A stretch of DNA of 64,000 nucleotides from Streptomyces sp. B1I3 (GCF_030816615.1 NZ_JAUSYD010000001.1:7400501-7464500), one strand, 5' to 3'; positions 44,501 to 52,902 are shown, counted from the first letter of the stretch. Translations and numbers: made by a program. Notes: generated by a model not told the origin, from the letters alone.

Positions 44501-46144
44501 GAAGTCACCTTCCTGCAGCGGAAGTCACCGACCGCCGAATGGGTGGCCATCCCGGCCGCCCAGGTGACCCACCCCTCCGACGGCGCCGCCGTAACCTGGC
44601 CCGTCCCGCTCACCAACGGCGTCTCGCCGAAGCTGGTGTGGGACACCTCCTCCCTGTCGGGCAGCAGCAGCCTGCAGATCGGAGCCAGCTTCGGTGGCCC
44701 GGCATCCCTTCCGCTCGCCGAGCCCGTCTCGGTGGCCGTGGACCGCATCGAGATCATCGACGGCGGCTCCGAGCCGGACGCCGGAGAGGCCGAGCCCGCC
44801 AAGGCGTACGCCTTGGAGAAGGCCACCGCCCGGGCCGCCGCGGCTCCCGACGAGTTCGCACCTCCCTACATCGACCAGGCAGAGCGGACCGTGGTGGCTC
44901 CTGTCGTGGATGCCACCGCGCTCAGCAGGGCCAGGGAGCCGATCCAGGTGGTGCAGGCACCGGCCGACGAAGGCACGGGAATCCCGGTGGACGACGCCGA
45001 AGGGGAGGCCAAGCCCGAGGGTTCGCCCGGCGAGCCCGAAGCGCTTCCCGATCCCCCCGCGGACGATTCCGTCGAGACCACCGGAGAGGAGAACTACGTT
45101 CTGGAGGAGCCGAGCGGACAGGAGGACGCCGACCAGCCCGCCCCGGGCACCCCGACCGTCACCGTGCAGGTCACGCCGGAGACCGAGGTCGTTGCCCACA
45201 GCCTCACCGCGCTGGAGTCCGTGCGTGACGAGGTGCTCCAGCTGCCGGAAAGCGAACTGCCCGGCAGCTCCGCCCTCCGGCTGGCCTACGTCGACGCCGA
45301 GAACAACCGGGTCGTCGTCAAGACCGAGGCCGTGAACAGTCCGCTGGCCACCTCCCTAGGCGAGCGGTACGGATCCGACGCCGTCGCCGCCGAACTCGTG
45401 CCCGCCACCCCCCTCGAGACGTTGGACCGCCGCGACGACACCTCGCCGTACTACGGCGGCGCGCGGATCAGGTCGTACCTGACGACCAGTTCCGTCACCT
45501 GGTGCACCGCGGGCTTCCCCTGGCGGCACTCGGGCAAGTGGTACATGCTCACCGCAGGTCACTGCACCACCGGAAACGGAGTGATCGTGAACACCAAGGA
45601 CACCGACTTCATCGGTGCGGTGGTCCGGGACAACTGGGCCAACAAGTCCGGCTCGGTCCGCCTCAAGGGACAGAGCTACTACTCCGGCGACCTCTCGCTC
45701 TTCCAGGTGCAGTCACCCAAGTCTGCCTCCGCGAGGATCTACAAGGGCGGACAGCACTCCACCTCGTCCCGGGTGGTGCACGACTACTGGCGGCGCTGGG
45801 CGCAGAACGGCGACAAGGTGTGCACCGGCGGCATGCAGACCGGTGAGCAGTGTGGGTGGAAGGTGAAGGCCACCCAGGCCACCGTGAAGTACTCCGGGGG
45901 GACCACCGCAAGGAACATGGTTGTCGCCAGGAAGACCTCGGGCGCCTGCTCCATCCCGGGTGACTCCGGCGGCCCGGTCTACACTGTGGACGGCTCCGGG
46001 CGCGCTTACGCCAAGGGCATCATTTCCGGCGGCGGCGGGGGCGGCGGTGATAAGAGCGGCGGCCTGCTCGACCCCTGCGAGCTGGTCTTCACCGACATTG
46101 GCCTGGCCAACAGCGCCCTCCCCGGCCTGGTAGCGAGGTACTGA
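41510..46144 (+). CDS. Giant secreted protein: DNRLRE-type front, Ig/FN3-like repeats, C-terminal trypsin-like protease
   Basis: 1544 residues from GTG 41510, with GAGGAGG close upstream. A signal with hydrophobic WWAVAAVLTALLASSSPLLA is at ~21-45. Residues ~60-480 resemble the DNRLRE front end of WapA/RHS-type wall proteins (DLAYPVTIDPTDSLLGPVTD, ARSFLKFDVAKYADKHILDT, RRITTAWDPSAVSWSAQP). Then come five or so Ig/FN3-like units of ~100 residues with recurring WYVHxxxxDKAGxWS, and an acidic Pro/Glu linker at ~1090-1225. Residues ~1310-1540 are a chymotrypsin-fold protease: His1351 in LTAGHCTTG, Asp1394 in SGDLSLF and Ser1486 in PGDSGGPVY. The usual toxin/RHS part is replaced by a protease. The gene appears intact and is followed after one base by a lipoprotein. 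Confidence 0.85.
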   Translation: MKPAGRTGRSGRRPGATGSSWWAVAAVLTALLASSSPLLAAVATAEPTGDAADSATKRQEESPARVELVAERTESTTTWANPDGTLTVESYTGPIRVKQSDGGWKPVDTTLVTDGGAIRPKSAAADITLSGGGDSRPLAEVSRGGRSLGLEWKGTLPAPELKGSTATYRDAVEGGDLVVTALKEGISHSVILNERPDSPVTYELSVQTDGLTLQETSEKRLQWQDDKGRTVATAPVPVMWGSGERGSTGEPQHLAAIDVTVKQEADGDGQVLVLKPDPAFLSDPDLAYPVTIDPTDSLLGPVTDTWIQYDDYLTSQRGSTELKSGTYNGTEKARSFLKFDVAKYADKHILDTDLRLYSYYSSTCNTANSGNQVRRITTAWDPSAVSWSAQPTTTATGAVTSTAAKGYSSSSCPAGHVSWDVDSIVQAWAGGEPNYGVRVAAVDETDPLTWRRYHSSNQTDGSHNAAYEPSLTVTYNSLPGTAAAVSPASGSLTSDTTPTLSAKATDADGQQLTHTFEVWTPTGTSALRTGTSVAVASGAAATHTVAALPAGSYKWRAKASDGTDTGAWSGWQTFTVDTTVPTTPTLTSSSHPVGGNWYGTSSFAGSLASTDASGIAGYAVKIDQDAATSPGTAVTQTTTAVTRTGLADGIWYVHAAAIDKAGLWSAARHSAFQVDVTAPGAAGSLASSTHPVTTSAYANRTASFTWSAPADRSGIAGYAVTADRTADSLPPTTGTPQTAMSYTATTDADGTWYVHVRAKDKAGNWSSSAAHLPFKVDMNLPASPLISSSSHPDQARAYHSGDLAATWTAPSGSSAGYSLVVDKVSNTVPDTQPDTTGTTHRAQLAEGTWYLHVRGVDSNGTGGASSHFRVAVDTTAPGAPGVTSTDFPVDTWAGAAGTPGAFQVTPSGSDTASLAYRVDDGTPTTVPVTGSPVELRITPASAGRHVLTVTVTDRAGNVSAETSRAFHVGRAAITAPANGEVLVGSVDLAVSSPAGLTEVTFLQRKSPTAEWVAIPAAQVTHPSDGAAVTWPVPLTNGVSPKLVWDTSSLSGSSSLQIGASFGGPASLPLAEPVSVAVDRIEIIDGGSEPDAGEAEPAKAYALEKATARAAAAPDEFAPPYIDQAERTVVAPVVDATALSRAREPIQVVQAPADEGTGIPVDDAEGEAKPEGSPGEPEALPDPPADDSVETTGEENYVLEEPSGQEDADQPAPGTPTVTVQVTPETEVVAHSLTALESVRDEVLQLPESELPGSSALRLAYVDAENNRVVVKTEAVNSPLATSLGERYGSDAVAAELVPATPLETLDRRDDTSPYYGGARIRSYLTTSSVTWCTAGFPWRHSGKWYMLTAGHCTTGNGVIVNTKDTDFIGAVVRDNWANKSGSVRLKGQSYYSGDLSLFQVQSPKSASARIYKGGQHSTSSRVVHDYWRRWAQNGDKVCTGGMQTGEQCGWKVKATQATVKYSGGTTARNMVVARKTSGACSIPGDSGGPVYTVDGSGRAYAKGIISGGGGGGGDKSGGLLDPCELVFTDIGLANSALPGLVARY

Positions 46145-46145
46145 G

Positions 46146-46589
46146 ATGCAGCGCTTCATCGTGCCCACCCTGCTTGCGGCATCGCTCCTGACCGGCTGCT
46201 CCGGAACAGGGGAGTCCTCGTGCACCCTAGTCGGTATGGACTCCGAGGTGTCGCTCGTCTGGCACCCTTCGGACTTCGGCACGGCGGACGCGGCCACGTT
46301 CCGCTTCTGCGCCGGTGAGGTCTGCGAGCAGCAAAAATCCGGTGACCCGGACGATCCGTTCAACCGGCTGTCGATCCCGATCCCCCAGGCCGACGGCCCC
46401 GGCCCCGTCCCCGTCCGTCTGACCGTGACGGCCACCGCCGGCGGGAAGAAGATTGTCAGCGACCAGGCCGAAGCCACCCTCGAGGAGCAGCACCCCAACG
46501 GCAAGGACTGCGAGCCCACGGCCTGGACCGCCTCGTTCCGCGCCGAACCCGTCGGACTCACGGACCCGAAGGGCCTTCCTACCCAGTAG
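46146..46589 (+). CDS. Lipoprotein coupled to the giant protease
   Basis: A 147-residue protein from ATG 46146, one base after the protease stop, so co-transcribed and probably coupled. The lipobox is LTGC at 15-18 after MQRFIVPTLLAASL, predicting membrane anchoring on the outside. The mature part is beta-rich with Cys pairs (SSCTLVGMDSEVSLVWHPSD, TFRFCAGEVCEQQ, VPVRLTVTATAGGKKIVSDQ, GKDCEPTAWTASFRAE). No family recognised. An inhibitor, chaperone or immunity role for the protease is an inference from coupling only. Confidence 0.75.
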   Translation: MQRFIVPTLLAASLLTGCSGTGESSCTLVGMDSEVSLVWHPSDFGTADAATFRFCAGEVCEQQKSGDPDDPFNRLSIPIPQADGPGPVPVRLTVTATAGGKKIVSDQAEATLEEQHPNGKDCEPTAWTASFRAEPVGLTDPKGLPTQ

Positions 46590-46622
46590 AAGCGGAACGT
46601 CCTCGGCCACGTCACATCAAGT

Positions 46623-46654
46623 GGGGTCCCTCCGGTACCTGCCGGAGGGACCCC
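46623..46654 (+). terminator. Strong hairpin terminator after the protease-lipoprotein operon
   Basis: GGGGTCCCTCCGG (46623-46635) pairs perfectly with CCGGAGGGACCCC (46642-46654) across six bases, 34 bp after the lipoprotein stop. Confidence 0.85.
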
Positions 46655-46675
46655 TCGCTGAGTCGCCACCGCGAC

Positions 46676-47554
46676 CGAACCCACCGTGCCGGGATCGGTC
46701 ACCCGCTCGGTTTCCAGACCGAGATCGGCCACCGGCTCGGCAACGGCTTCGTGTAGCGGGCGGACCTGATGGGGTGGGCGCCGGAGGCCAGGGTGCTGTT
46801 GCTGGAGATCGACCGCCGCACCGAGGACGCGCACGACCTCGTCGCCAAGCTGCGCGGGTACTGGGAGTGGGGCCGGCGGCTGGCACCGGATGCGGACAAG
46901 TACACCGTGGACCTGGTCCGCTCCCGGCCGGACGCGATCGACCAGGTCGTCGGCCACGTGAAGCGGTTGTGGCGCCGGGTCTATCCGCCGACCGGCCGGG
47001 AGGGCCTGGTGCCGGTGGCGTTCGTGTACGCGGACACCACCGAGGCGAAGGTCGCCAACACGGTCGCCGTGTTGGAGGAGTCCGGCCGCCGCTACTGGGC
47101 GCCGCGCCGGTACCGGAGCATCTACCGGGAGGCGATCACGGCGAAGGACTACGGCCAGGCGGCGCCCGTCGACGTCACCACCCTGGAACAGCTCCAGGAG
47201 CACGGCTCGGGCGCGGCGGTGTGGCGGCGGCTGGGACGGGAGGGCGAGCAGACGCTGACGGCCGCGCTCGACAACCCCGACGGCGACGTTCTCTACCGCG
47301 ACCAGGCCGCCCGCGCCGACGCGGAGGAGGAGCGGCGTCGTGCCGCTGAGCGGGAGGAGCGGCGCCCCGTGTGCACGCGGTGCGGGGCGAAGTAGACCGA
47401 CCAGCGCTGGGAGGAGATCACCGTGCACCGGACTGCCTGGAAGGCCGGGGACCGGTCCGTGTGCGGCACCTGCCACGCCGACGACGTCGCCCGCTAGGAA
47501 GCCGCCGCCGAGGCCGTCCGCCTCCAGGCCGCCGCGCCACCGGAGCCGGAGGCT
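46676..47554 (+). pseudogene. Replication-relaxation-type protein, interrupted by three in-frame amber codons
   Basis: One frame reads GIGHPLGFQTEIGHRLGNGF, TAG (46754), RADLMGWAPEARVLLLEIDR, LVAKLRGYWEWGRRLAPDAD, RLWRRVYPPTGREGLVPVAF, CTRCGAK, TAG (47393), TDQRWEEITVHRTAWKAGDR and SVCGTCHADDVAR. A further TAG (47496) is followed by an Ala/Glu tail. The parts match the C-terminal two thirds of plasmid replication-relaxation family proteins, and the zinc pair CTRC...CGTC straddles the second stop. The N-terminus is missing. Confidence 0.65.
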
Positions 47555-48339
47555 ATCCGGCGAGAGCGAGGTTGTGCATCCGTGCGATGCCGAGCATGGC
47601 GTGGTGGACGCCGTCGCCTTTGAGGCGGCAGTCGCGGAGGATCTTCCAGGTCTTCATGCGGGCGAAGGCATGCTCAACGCGGGCGCGAACCTGCTTGTGG
47701 GACTTGTTGTGAGCCTGCTTCCAGCCGGGCAGCTCCTCGCCCTGGCGGCGCCGGTGGGGGTGGGGGATCACGAGCCCGGTGCCCATATAGCCGCCGGTCG
47801 GCGATGGTCATGGTCCTGCCGACGGCGGCCTGCGCGCCGGACTCCTCCCACGCCTTGCAGTCGTTGCGGTTGCCGGGCAGAGGCCGGCCGACCACCACGA
47901 CGAGACGAGTGTCGGCGTCGATGACGACTTGGTGGTTGGTAGAGTACCGGCAGTTCTTCGACCGCTCGGCGACGCTGTGATCGCGGGTCGGCACCAGGGT
48001 GCCGTCCACGATCAGCACGGTGTCCTTCGCGAACCGCTTGCGGGGCTGGAGGGCGAGCATCGGCCCGAGGTGATCGATGATCCGGTCCGCCGTCGACTTC
48101 GACACCCCGAACAACGGAGCCAGTTGGCGCATGGTCAGGTTCGTCCGCCAGTAGGCCGCGACCAGCAGTGCCCGGTCCTCCAGCGGCAGACTCCATGGCC
48201 GGCCCTTGCGGACCGCGTCCGCACCCTCGCGCCGCAGAACCGTCACCAGTTTCCCGAACTGGCGCGGGCTCAGCCCGGTGAACGGGGCTATCCAGGACGG
48301 CTCCGACGCCGTGATCACACCAGCCACGGACATGATCAT
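47553..48339 (-). pseudogene. IS5-type (DDE_Tnp_4) transposase, one-base frameshift
   Basis: From 48339: SEPSWIAPFTGLSPRQFGKL, LLVAAYWRTNLTMRQLAPLF, DTVLIVDGTLVPTRDHSVAE (Asp) and [20 protein letters not shown]. After GRTMTIAD an extra C near 47803 shifts the frame. The other frame gives YMGTGLVIPHPHRRRQGEEL, NKSHKQVRARVEHAFARMKT and ILRDCRLKGDG to a stop at 47553. Without that base the transposase would be complete (~262 residues). Related to 32836-33295. Confidence 0.85.
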
Positions 48340-48420
48340 CTCACTGTGACCGGTCTGCTCAGACGCCTCAGAGTCATCCTTCGTTGATCCATCTCGTGAT
48401 CAAGCCGTACCATCCCCGCC

Positions 48421-48621
48421 ATGACAAACGAAGTCCTCGCCGAGGACCTCCAGCCCGGCGACCTCCTGGAGCTCTCGACCGAGTTGGGCACTCAAATCCT
48501 CCGGTTGACTGACGTGGAGCGGCGTACCCAAGGCATCAAGTTCATGGGTCGCAATCACCAAGGGGTCCTCTACTCCAGCGGTATGAAGTACGGGGAGCTG
48601 GCGCGGTGCGTCCGGCGGTAG
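48421..48621 (+). CDS. Small hypothetical protein
   Basis: A 66-residue soluble protein from ATG 48421 (MTNEVLAEDLQPGDLLELST, TQILRLTDVERRTQGIKFMG, GMKYGELARCVRR). The VxAEDLQPGDLLEL beginning suggests a small beta-barrel domain. No family name or partner. Confidence 0.55.
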   Translation: MTNEVLAEDLQPGDLLELSTELGTQILRLTDVERRTQGIKFMGRNHQGVLYSSGMKYGELARCVRR

Positions 48622-48647
48622 GCCGTCGCGTGGACTGCCGATGGCAG

Positions 48648-48664
48648 TTACGGGACAGCCCTTA
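48648..48664. repeat. Solo IS256-type terminal repeat
   Basis: TTACGGGACAGCCCTTA differs by one base from the IS256 terminus at 35706-35722 (TTACGGGACAGCTCTTA). No transposase is attached. It is probably left by deletion of an IS256 copy. Confidence 0.6.
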
Positions 48665-48670
48665 GGACCT

Positions 48671-48945
48671 GAAGCGCTTCGCCGCGTCCGGGGCCTGATC
48701 GGTTACGTCAAGGCGCTGAGCGACGACCAGATCACCGAGCTGGTCGGAGTTTATGCCGCGGCGTACCGCGAGCGCATCTACGCGCTGGCGACGGACGCCA
48801 AGAACGACGAGGTGCCATCCTTCAACCTGGGCACCGCCGACGGCCGCTGCTTGGCGCCCTGCGCGAGGCCCGGGCGCTGACCCGGTTTGGGCTGTTGGAC
48901 TCGATGGCGGCAATCTGGGCATTTGAGCGAATTGTCGTGTCTGCC
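48671..48945 (+). pseudogene. Helical hypothetical protein remnant, frameshifted
   Basis: The plus frame reads ALRRVRGLIGYVKALSDDQI, TELVGVYAAAYRERIYALAT and SFNLGTADGR. The adjacent frame continues LGALREARALTRFGLLDSMA and AIWAFERIVVSAG. The start is unclear because an IS256 end lies directly upstream. Not recognised. Confidence 0.45.
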
Positions 48946-48983
48946 GGGTCAGTTGGTTGGTCCCGGCTGCTCCAGGCCGCCCT

Positions 48984-49730
48984 CTATTCCAGGACGCGGG
49001 CGGCGCGGGCGGCGGTCAGCCATTGGGGGAACTCGTGCAGAAGCTGGTCGAAGAGCCGGTGGTCGTTGGTAGCGCGTGGGGTGCGGCCGGCATGGAAGAA
49101 GCCGGCATTGTCGACGACACGAGTGGCCGGGACGGCGAGAGTGTCGAGTTTGCGCAGGAATGCGAACTCGTTGTCGTCGGGGTCGCCGAAGCCGATGAAC
49201 TGCCAGAACAAAGGGAGGCGGGCTGCTTTGCAGAGGTAGCGTTCGGCGGCGAGTTTGCTGGTGGGCCCGCCGTCGGTTTGGAAGATGACCAGAGCGGGGG
49301 CATCGCTGCCGGAGGCCATGTAGTGGTCGATGACCTCGTCCATGGCCCAGTGGTAGTTCGTGCGCCCCATATGACCGAGGTTTTCGTGGAGTTTGTTGAT
49401 GCGGCCGTGGTGTCGGCCGAGCGCCAGGTCGGTGGACCCGTCGACGTCTGTGGAGAAGAACACCACCGGCACGACGCCGTCGTCATCCAGGTGCGCCGAT
49501 AGCGACAGCACTTGCTCGGCCAGGTGCTGCATGGTGCCGTCCCGGTAGTAGGGCCGCATGGACCCGGAGCGATCCAGCACGAGGTAGACCGCCGCCCGCA
49601 CACCCTCCAGCCCATGCCGGCGAATACGGTCACCCGCCGCCTTGTACAGGCTCACCAGATCAGGCGCACGCTCCAGCACCTTGGACAGACTGATACCCGG
49701 GGCACGCTCATCACTGTTCGACGCAATCAC
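48984..49730 (-). CDS. VWA (von Willebrand A) domain protein, TerF/TerY-like
   Basis: A 248-residue protein from ATG 49730. A short helical front (ISLSKVLERAPDLVSLYKAA) is followed by a VWA domain with a complete MIDAS: DRSGSMRPYY (DxSGS), the Thr loop in GRTNYHWAMDEVIDHYM and the Asp in IFQTDGGPTS. It resembles the C-terminal VWA module of tellurite-resistance/stress proteins. It binds a divalent metal and presumably a protein partner. No ter genes are nearby. Appears intact. Confidence 0.8.
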   Translation of the reverse strand: MIASNSDERAPGISLSKVLERAPDLVSLYKAAGDRIRRHGLEGVRAAVYLVLDRSGSMRPYYRDGTMQHLAEQVLSLSAHLDDDGVVPVVFFSTDVDGSTDLALGRHHGRINKLHENLGHMGRTNYHWAMDEVIDHYMASGSDAPALVIFQTDGGPTSKLAAERYLCKAARLPLFWQFIGFGDPDDNEFAFLRKLDTLAVPATRVVDNAGFFHAGRTPRATNDHRLFDQLLHEFPQWLTAARAARVLE

Positions 49731-49874
49731 CCCCTCATAGTGAGCCTTCGTACCTGTCCCCGAAGGGCGTTTCGAACGAGACCGTCGTCAACGCCGGCTG
49801 CACATGGGCATTGAGTGCAAGTGCTCTTTCCGGCCTGCATCCGGTTCTGGCACGGGGGCGCGGTAACAACTGCT

Positions 49875-50060
49875 GTGCATGGTGTTGAAGAGAGACAAGA
49901 AGAAGCGAAAGGTCTACAGGGGGCGCAGGCGCTGTATACGGTGCATGCAGCGGTTTGGGAACGGGTGGGGATCGTGGGTGGAACAGCGTTAACGCTGGCG
50001 GCGGCTGTGATCGGTAGTGCTGTGTCGTTGGTGTCGGTTCTGGTGACGCAGGGGCCTTGA
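49875..50060 (+). CDS. Small membrane protein, 3' end altered by IS3 insertion
   Basis: GTG 49875 gives VHGVEERQEEAKGLQGAQAL and a C-terminal membrane helix VGIVGGTALTLAAAVIGSAV followed by SLVSVLVTQGP. The stop lies inside the terminal repeat of the IS3 element, so the natural end is probably lost. Coding status is uncertain. Confidence 0.4.
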   Translation: MHGVEERQEEAKGLQGAQALYTVHAAVWERVGIVGGTALTLAAAVIGSAVSLVSVLVTQGP

Positions 50061-50123
50061 CCCCTGATGTTGAACACACGAGACACTGGATCCTGCGGAT
50101 CTGAGAACGGACATCTCGTGGTC

Positions 50124-50423
50124 ATGAAGAACTACCCGCCGCAGTTCAAGGCGGACGCGGTCGCGCTGTACGAGTCGCGGCCCGATGCGACGATCAGGTC
50201 GGTCGCCGCCGATCTGGGGATCAATCCGGAGACCCTGCGGAACTGGGTCCGGGCTGCCGGAGTGAGTCGTCCCCGGGGACGCCGGACGCAGGAAGCGGCC
50301 CAGCCGCCAGCCCCGCTGGAGGCGGAGAACGCGGCTCTGCGGAAGAAGGTCCGTGAGCTGGAGGAGGAACGCGAGATCCTGCGCAAAGCGGCGAAGTATT
50401 TCGCCGGGGAGACGGGCTGGTGA
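50124..50423 (+). CDS. IS3-family transposase OrfA
   Basis: A 99-residue HTH and leucine-zipper protein from ATG 50124: NYPPQFKADAVALYESRPDA, IRSVAADLGINPETLRNWVR and the coiled coil ENAALRKKVRELEEEREILR. It binds the IS ends. OrfB starts on a GTGA overlapping its stop. Confidence 0.92.
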   Translation: MKNYPPQFKADAVALYESRPDATIRSVAADLGINPETLRNWVRAAGVSRPRGRRTQEAAQPPAPLEAENAALRKKVRELEEEREILRKAAKYFAGETGW

Positions 50424-51322
50424 ACCGCTTCCAGTGTGTCGCCGACCTCCAGCGCCGCTACGGCGTGAAGCGGCTGTGCAGCATCCTCGGCGTCAGCCGC
50501 TCGAGCTTTTACTACTGGAGTCGGACAGCCGCGGACCGGGCCGCCCGGCAGGCGGCCGACGCGAGGCTGGCCGCCCGGATACGGGCGGTGCACCAGGAAT
50601 CGGACGGCACTTACGGAGCCCCCCGGATCACCGCCGAACTCCGCGAGACGAGTGGTGAGGCGGTCAACCACAAACGCGTCGCCAGGATCATGCGGGCGTC
50701 CGGGATCGAAGGGGTCCGGTTGCGGCGCCGGCACCGCACCACCGTCCCCGACCCAGCAGCGGCCAAGGCTCCGGATCTGATCGGCCGCGACTTCACGGCG
50801 GGCGAGCCGAACACGAAGTACGTCGGCGACATCACCTACCTGCCCCTCGAGGGCGGGAAGTTCTGCTACCTGGCGACCGTCATCGACCTCGCCTCGCGCC
50901 GTCTCGCCGGCTGGGCGATCGCCGACCACATGCGCACGGAGCTCGTGACCGATGCCCTGGCCGCGGCGATCCGCACGCGCGGCAGCCTGGCCGGATCGAT
51001 CATGCACACCGACCACGGAGCCCAGTACACGAGCCGGGCATTCGCAGAAGCCTGCAGGTCAGCAGGGGTGCGGCGAAGCATGAGCGCGGTCGGGTCCAGC
51101 GCGGACAACGCACTCGCCGAGTCCTTCAACGCGACCTTCAAACGCGAGACACTCCAGGGCCGGAAAGGGTGGCCCGACGAGCGCGAGGCCCGACTCGACG
51201 CCTTCCGATGGCTCCACCGTTACAACACCCGACGCCGACACTCCCGGCTCGGACAACGGTCACCGATCGCCTTCGAGAACGCCCTCCACCTCACACCAAC
51301 TACGCTGAAACCAGCCGCATAA
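50420..51322 (+). CDS. IS3-family transposase OrfB (DDE integrase)
   Basis: 300 residues from GTG 50420. The HTH_21 region is SDGTYGAPRITAELRETSGE. The rve core has Asp in TKYVGDITYLPLEG, Asp in IMHTDHGAQYTSRAF and Glu in ADNALAESFNATFKRETL, ending YNTRRRHSRLGQRSPIAFEN. Complete DDE triad. OrfB and, by frameshift or coupling, OrfAB would catalyse transposition. Probably active. Confidence 0.93.
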   Translation: MNRFQCVADLQRRYGVKRLCSILGVSRSSFYYWSRTAADRAARQAADARLAARIRAVHQESDGTYGAPRITAELRETSGEAVNHKRVARIMRASGIEGVRLRRRHRTTVPDPAAAKAPDLIGRDFTAGEPNTKYVGDITYLPLEGGKFCYLATVIDLASRRLAGWAIADHMRTELVTDALAAAIRTRGSLAGSIMHTDHGAQYTSRAFAEACRSAGVRRSMSAVGSSADNALAESFNATFKRETLQGRKGWPDEREARLDAFRWLHRYNTRRRHSRLGQRSPIAFENALHLTPTTLKPAA

Positions 51323-51350
51323 CCCGTGTTCAGGATTCGGGGTCAAGGCC

Positions 51351-52605
51351 CGTTGGGGGTTGTACCCGGGGTTGGCCCCACCGTTGGCTGCACGGGGGGA
51401 TCCGGGGTTGTACCGGGGGTGTGACCGGAGGTGGGACCCCCGGTTTCCTCGGTCGGCCCGTTTATGCAGGTCAGACCCCGTAGGCAAGCCGGTCCAGGAC
51501 GCCGACACCTCTTTCCACGCGATAGCCGTGGCAGAGGTTGTCAGTGGAGGCCCGGGGTGCGCCCCGCCCGTTCGTCCGGCCGCGTGGCTGCGCCGGGGCG
51601 GGCGCGTCCGGTTGCCTGCCCGTGTGTCCGTGTGTGTCCGTGTGTGTCCGTGTGCGGCCGTACGGGAGGCGTGGGGAGCCCGGCGGCCCCGTCTTTCCGG
51701 GGAGGGTGTCCGGGGTCTCAGAGGGCTGCCGGACGGCTTGGTGGGGGCGTGCGCGTTTGGCGTGCACGCGTGCACGAGCACATGTGTGCACGGGAGAGAG
51801 AACCGCCGGGCTCGAACGCCTGGGGGTACGGGTCGGCGATCCGGGCCGGCACAGTCGCCGTGTCACCGTTGCGGTCGCAGCCGCTGTCACCGTCGGGTGG
51901 TGGGTCCGGTGCCCAGGGCGCGGCGTCCGGCGGGGCGGGTGGGTACCAGGTCGTCGTCGGTGGCCGGGGTGGTCGGTAGGCGTTGTGCGGCGAGGCCGGC
52001 GCGCGGCGACACGTGCGGGCCGGTCGGCAACCCGGGGTGGTCGGCGGGGTCGGGTCGGGTGCCCAGTGGGCGGCGGTGGGTGGTCACCGGGCCGATTCTC
52101 CGCCGGTGCGGTGGCCACCGCCAGGAGCTGGGGCCCGTGAAGCCGACACCGAAAGGTTTTTCTTCACCGCCCCGGCCGGGGGACCCGGGGTGGTTCCGGG
52201 GCGCGCGCGTGTCGTGCACGCGCGAGGCGGCGGGCAGCGGCGCGAGTGCCCCGGGGCGGGCGCTCCGTCACCGGCACCAAAGGCGCCGGCCGCCCACCCC
52301 GGGCCCGCGCAGTCTCCCACGCCGACCACATTCGCCGTGGATCGGGCCTCGAGCTCCTGGTGGAGGTGGAGGCCCGATCCTGCCGGAAGCCGCCAGGGGC
52401 CGGCGGGCCCTCCGCCTACGCCCGGCCCGATCGCGGTCGCCGCGTTATGGGCGGCAGGGCTGTGTGCGGGACTCCGGGCGTGGGCGGACCTTCTTCCCTC
52501 TCTCCAGACACCAAAGGGGTCTCTCAGAGAAGTAGTCGGCGCGCCAGTGACCCCTTGACCATCGGCCTTGACCTGCGGTTTCAGCTGTCCGGCCCGGTCG
52601 GCTGA
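51351..52605. other. 1.25 kb gene-poor GC-rich stretch with hairpins and a short tandem repeat
   Basis: Open frames exist in all phases because stops are rare at this GC, but they have Arg/Pro/Gly-rich products and no family resemblance. Visible structure: a 10-bp unit TGTGTGTCCG-like repeated three times (51621-51650), and a perfect 8+5+8 hairpin CGCGCGTG/CACGCGCG (52204-52224). Possible roles as an origin or transfer region are speculative. Confidence 0.5.
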
Positions 52606-52683
52606 GGCAAGTTGTAAGGCAAGTTGTAAGGCAAGTTGCAGGGCAAGTTGCAGGGCAAGTTGTGGGGCAAGTTGTGGGGCAAG
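52606..52683 (+). repeat. 12-bp tandem repeat array (6.5 copies)
   Basis: GGCAAGTTGYRR units begin at 52606, 52618, 52630, 52642, 52654 and 52666, with a final half unit at 52678. The last three bases change pairwise (TAA, TAA, CAG, CAG, TGG, TGG), so each variant has itself doubled. It resembles an iteron array or minisatellite. Confidence 0.8.
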
Positions 52684-52902
52684 CAAGTCCACGTGGTCGT
52701 GCCTAACCGCTTAGGCCAGTGCCTGTTTCTGAAGTGTCCGGCCTGAAAGTGCAGGTCAGGTGGATCGCTTTGCTGCACCTGGCTGGTGTGCGGTGTGGGT
52801 TGGGGGGTATTCGACGGGTCTTAACCGTGTTGCTCAGGACGAGGGTGGCGGTGTGCTCGCAGTGGTGCCCGAATACGAAGATCTTCACTGGTCGGCCGCC
52901 CG

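Larger units (their letters stand above)
50053..51350 (+). mobile_element. IS3-family insertion sequence
   Basis: Terminal repeats share a perfect GGCCTTGACCCC start (from 50053 and inverted from 51350), and both continue to TGAACAC after a variable stretch. It contains intact overlapping orfA and orfB. No flanking duplication is evident. Confidence 0.85.

Noticed and set aside
46676-47554. Stop-codon recoding (amber read through) as a real mechanism
   Set aside because: The N-terminus of the gene is also missing and neighbouring genes are decayed, so mutation is a sufficient explanation. Kept only as a low-interest observation.
48984-49730. VWA protein as part of a ter-type defence cluster
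   Set aside because: No TerD, TerC, protein phosphatase or kinase genes lie nearby. The neighbours are IS remnants and small hypotheticals.
51471-52118. Long minus-strand frame (215 codons) and similar plus-strand frames in the GC-rich stretch
   Set aside because: Arg/Pro/His-rich low-complexity products. Long frames are expected by chance at this GC, and no phase shows normal GC3 pattern or homology.
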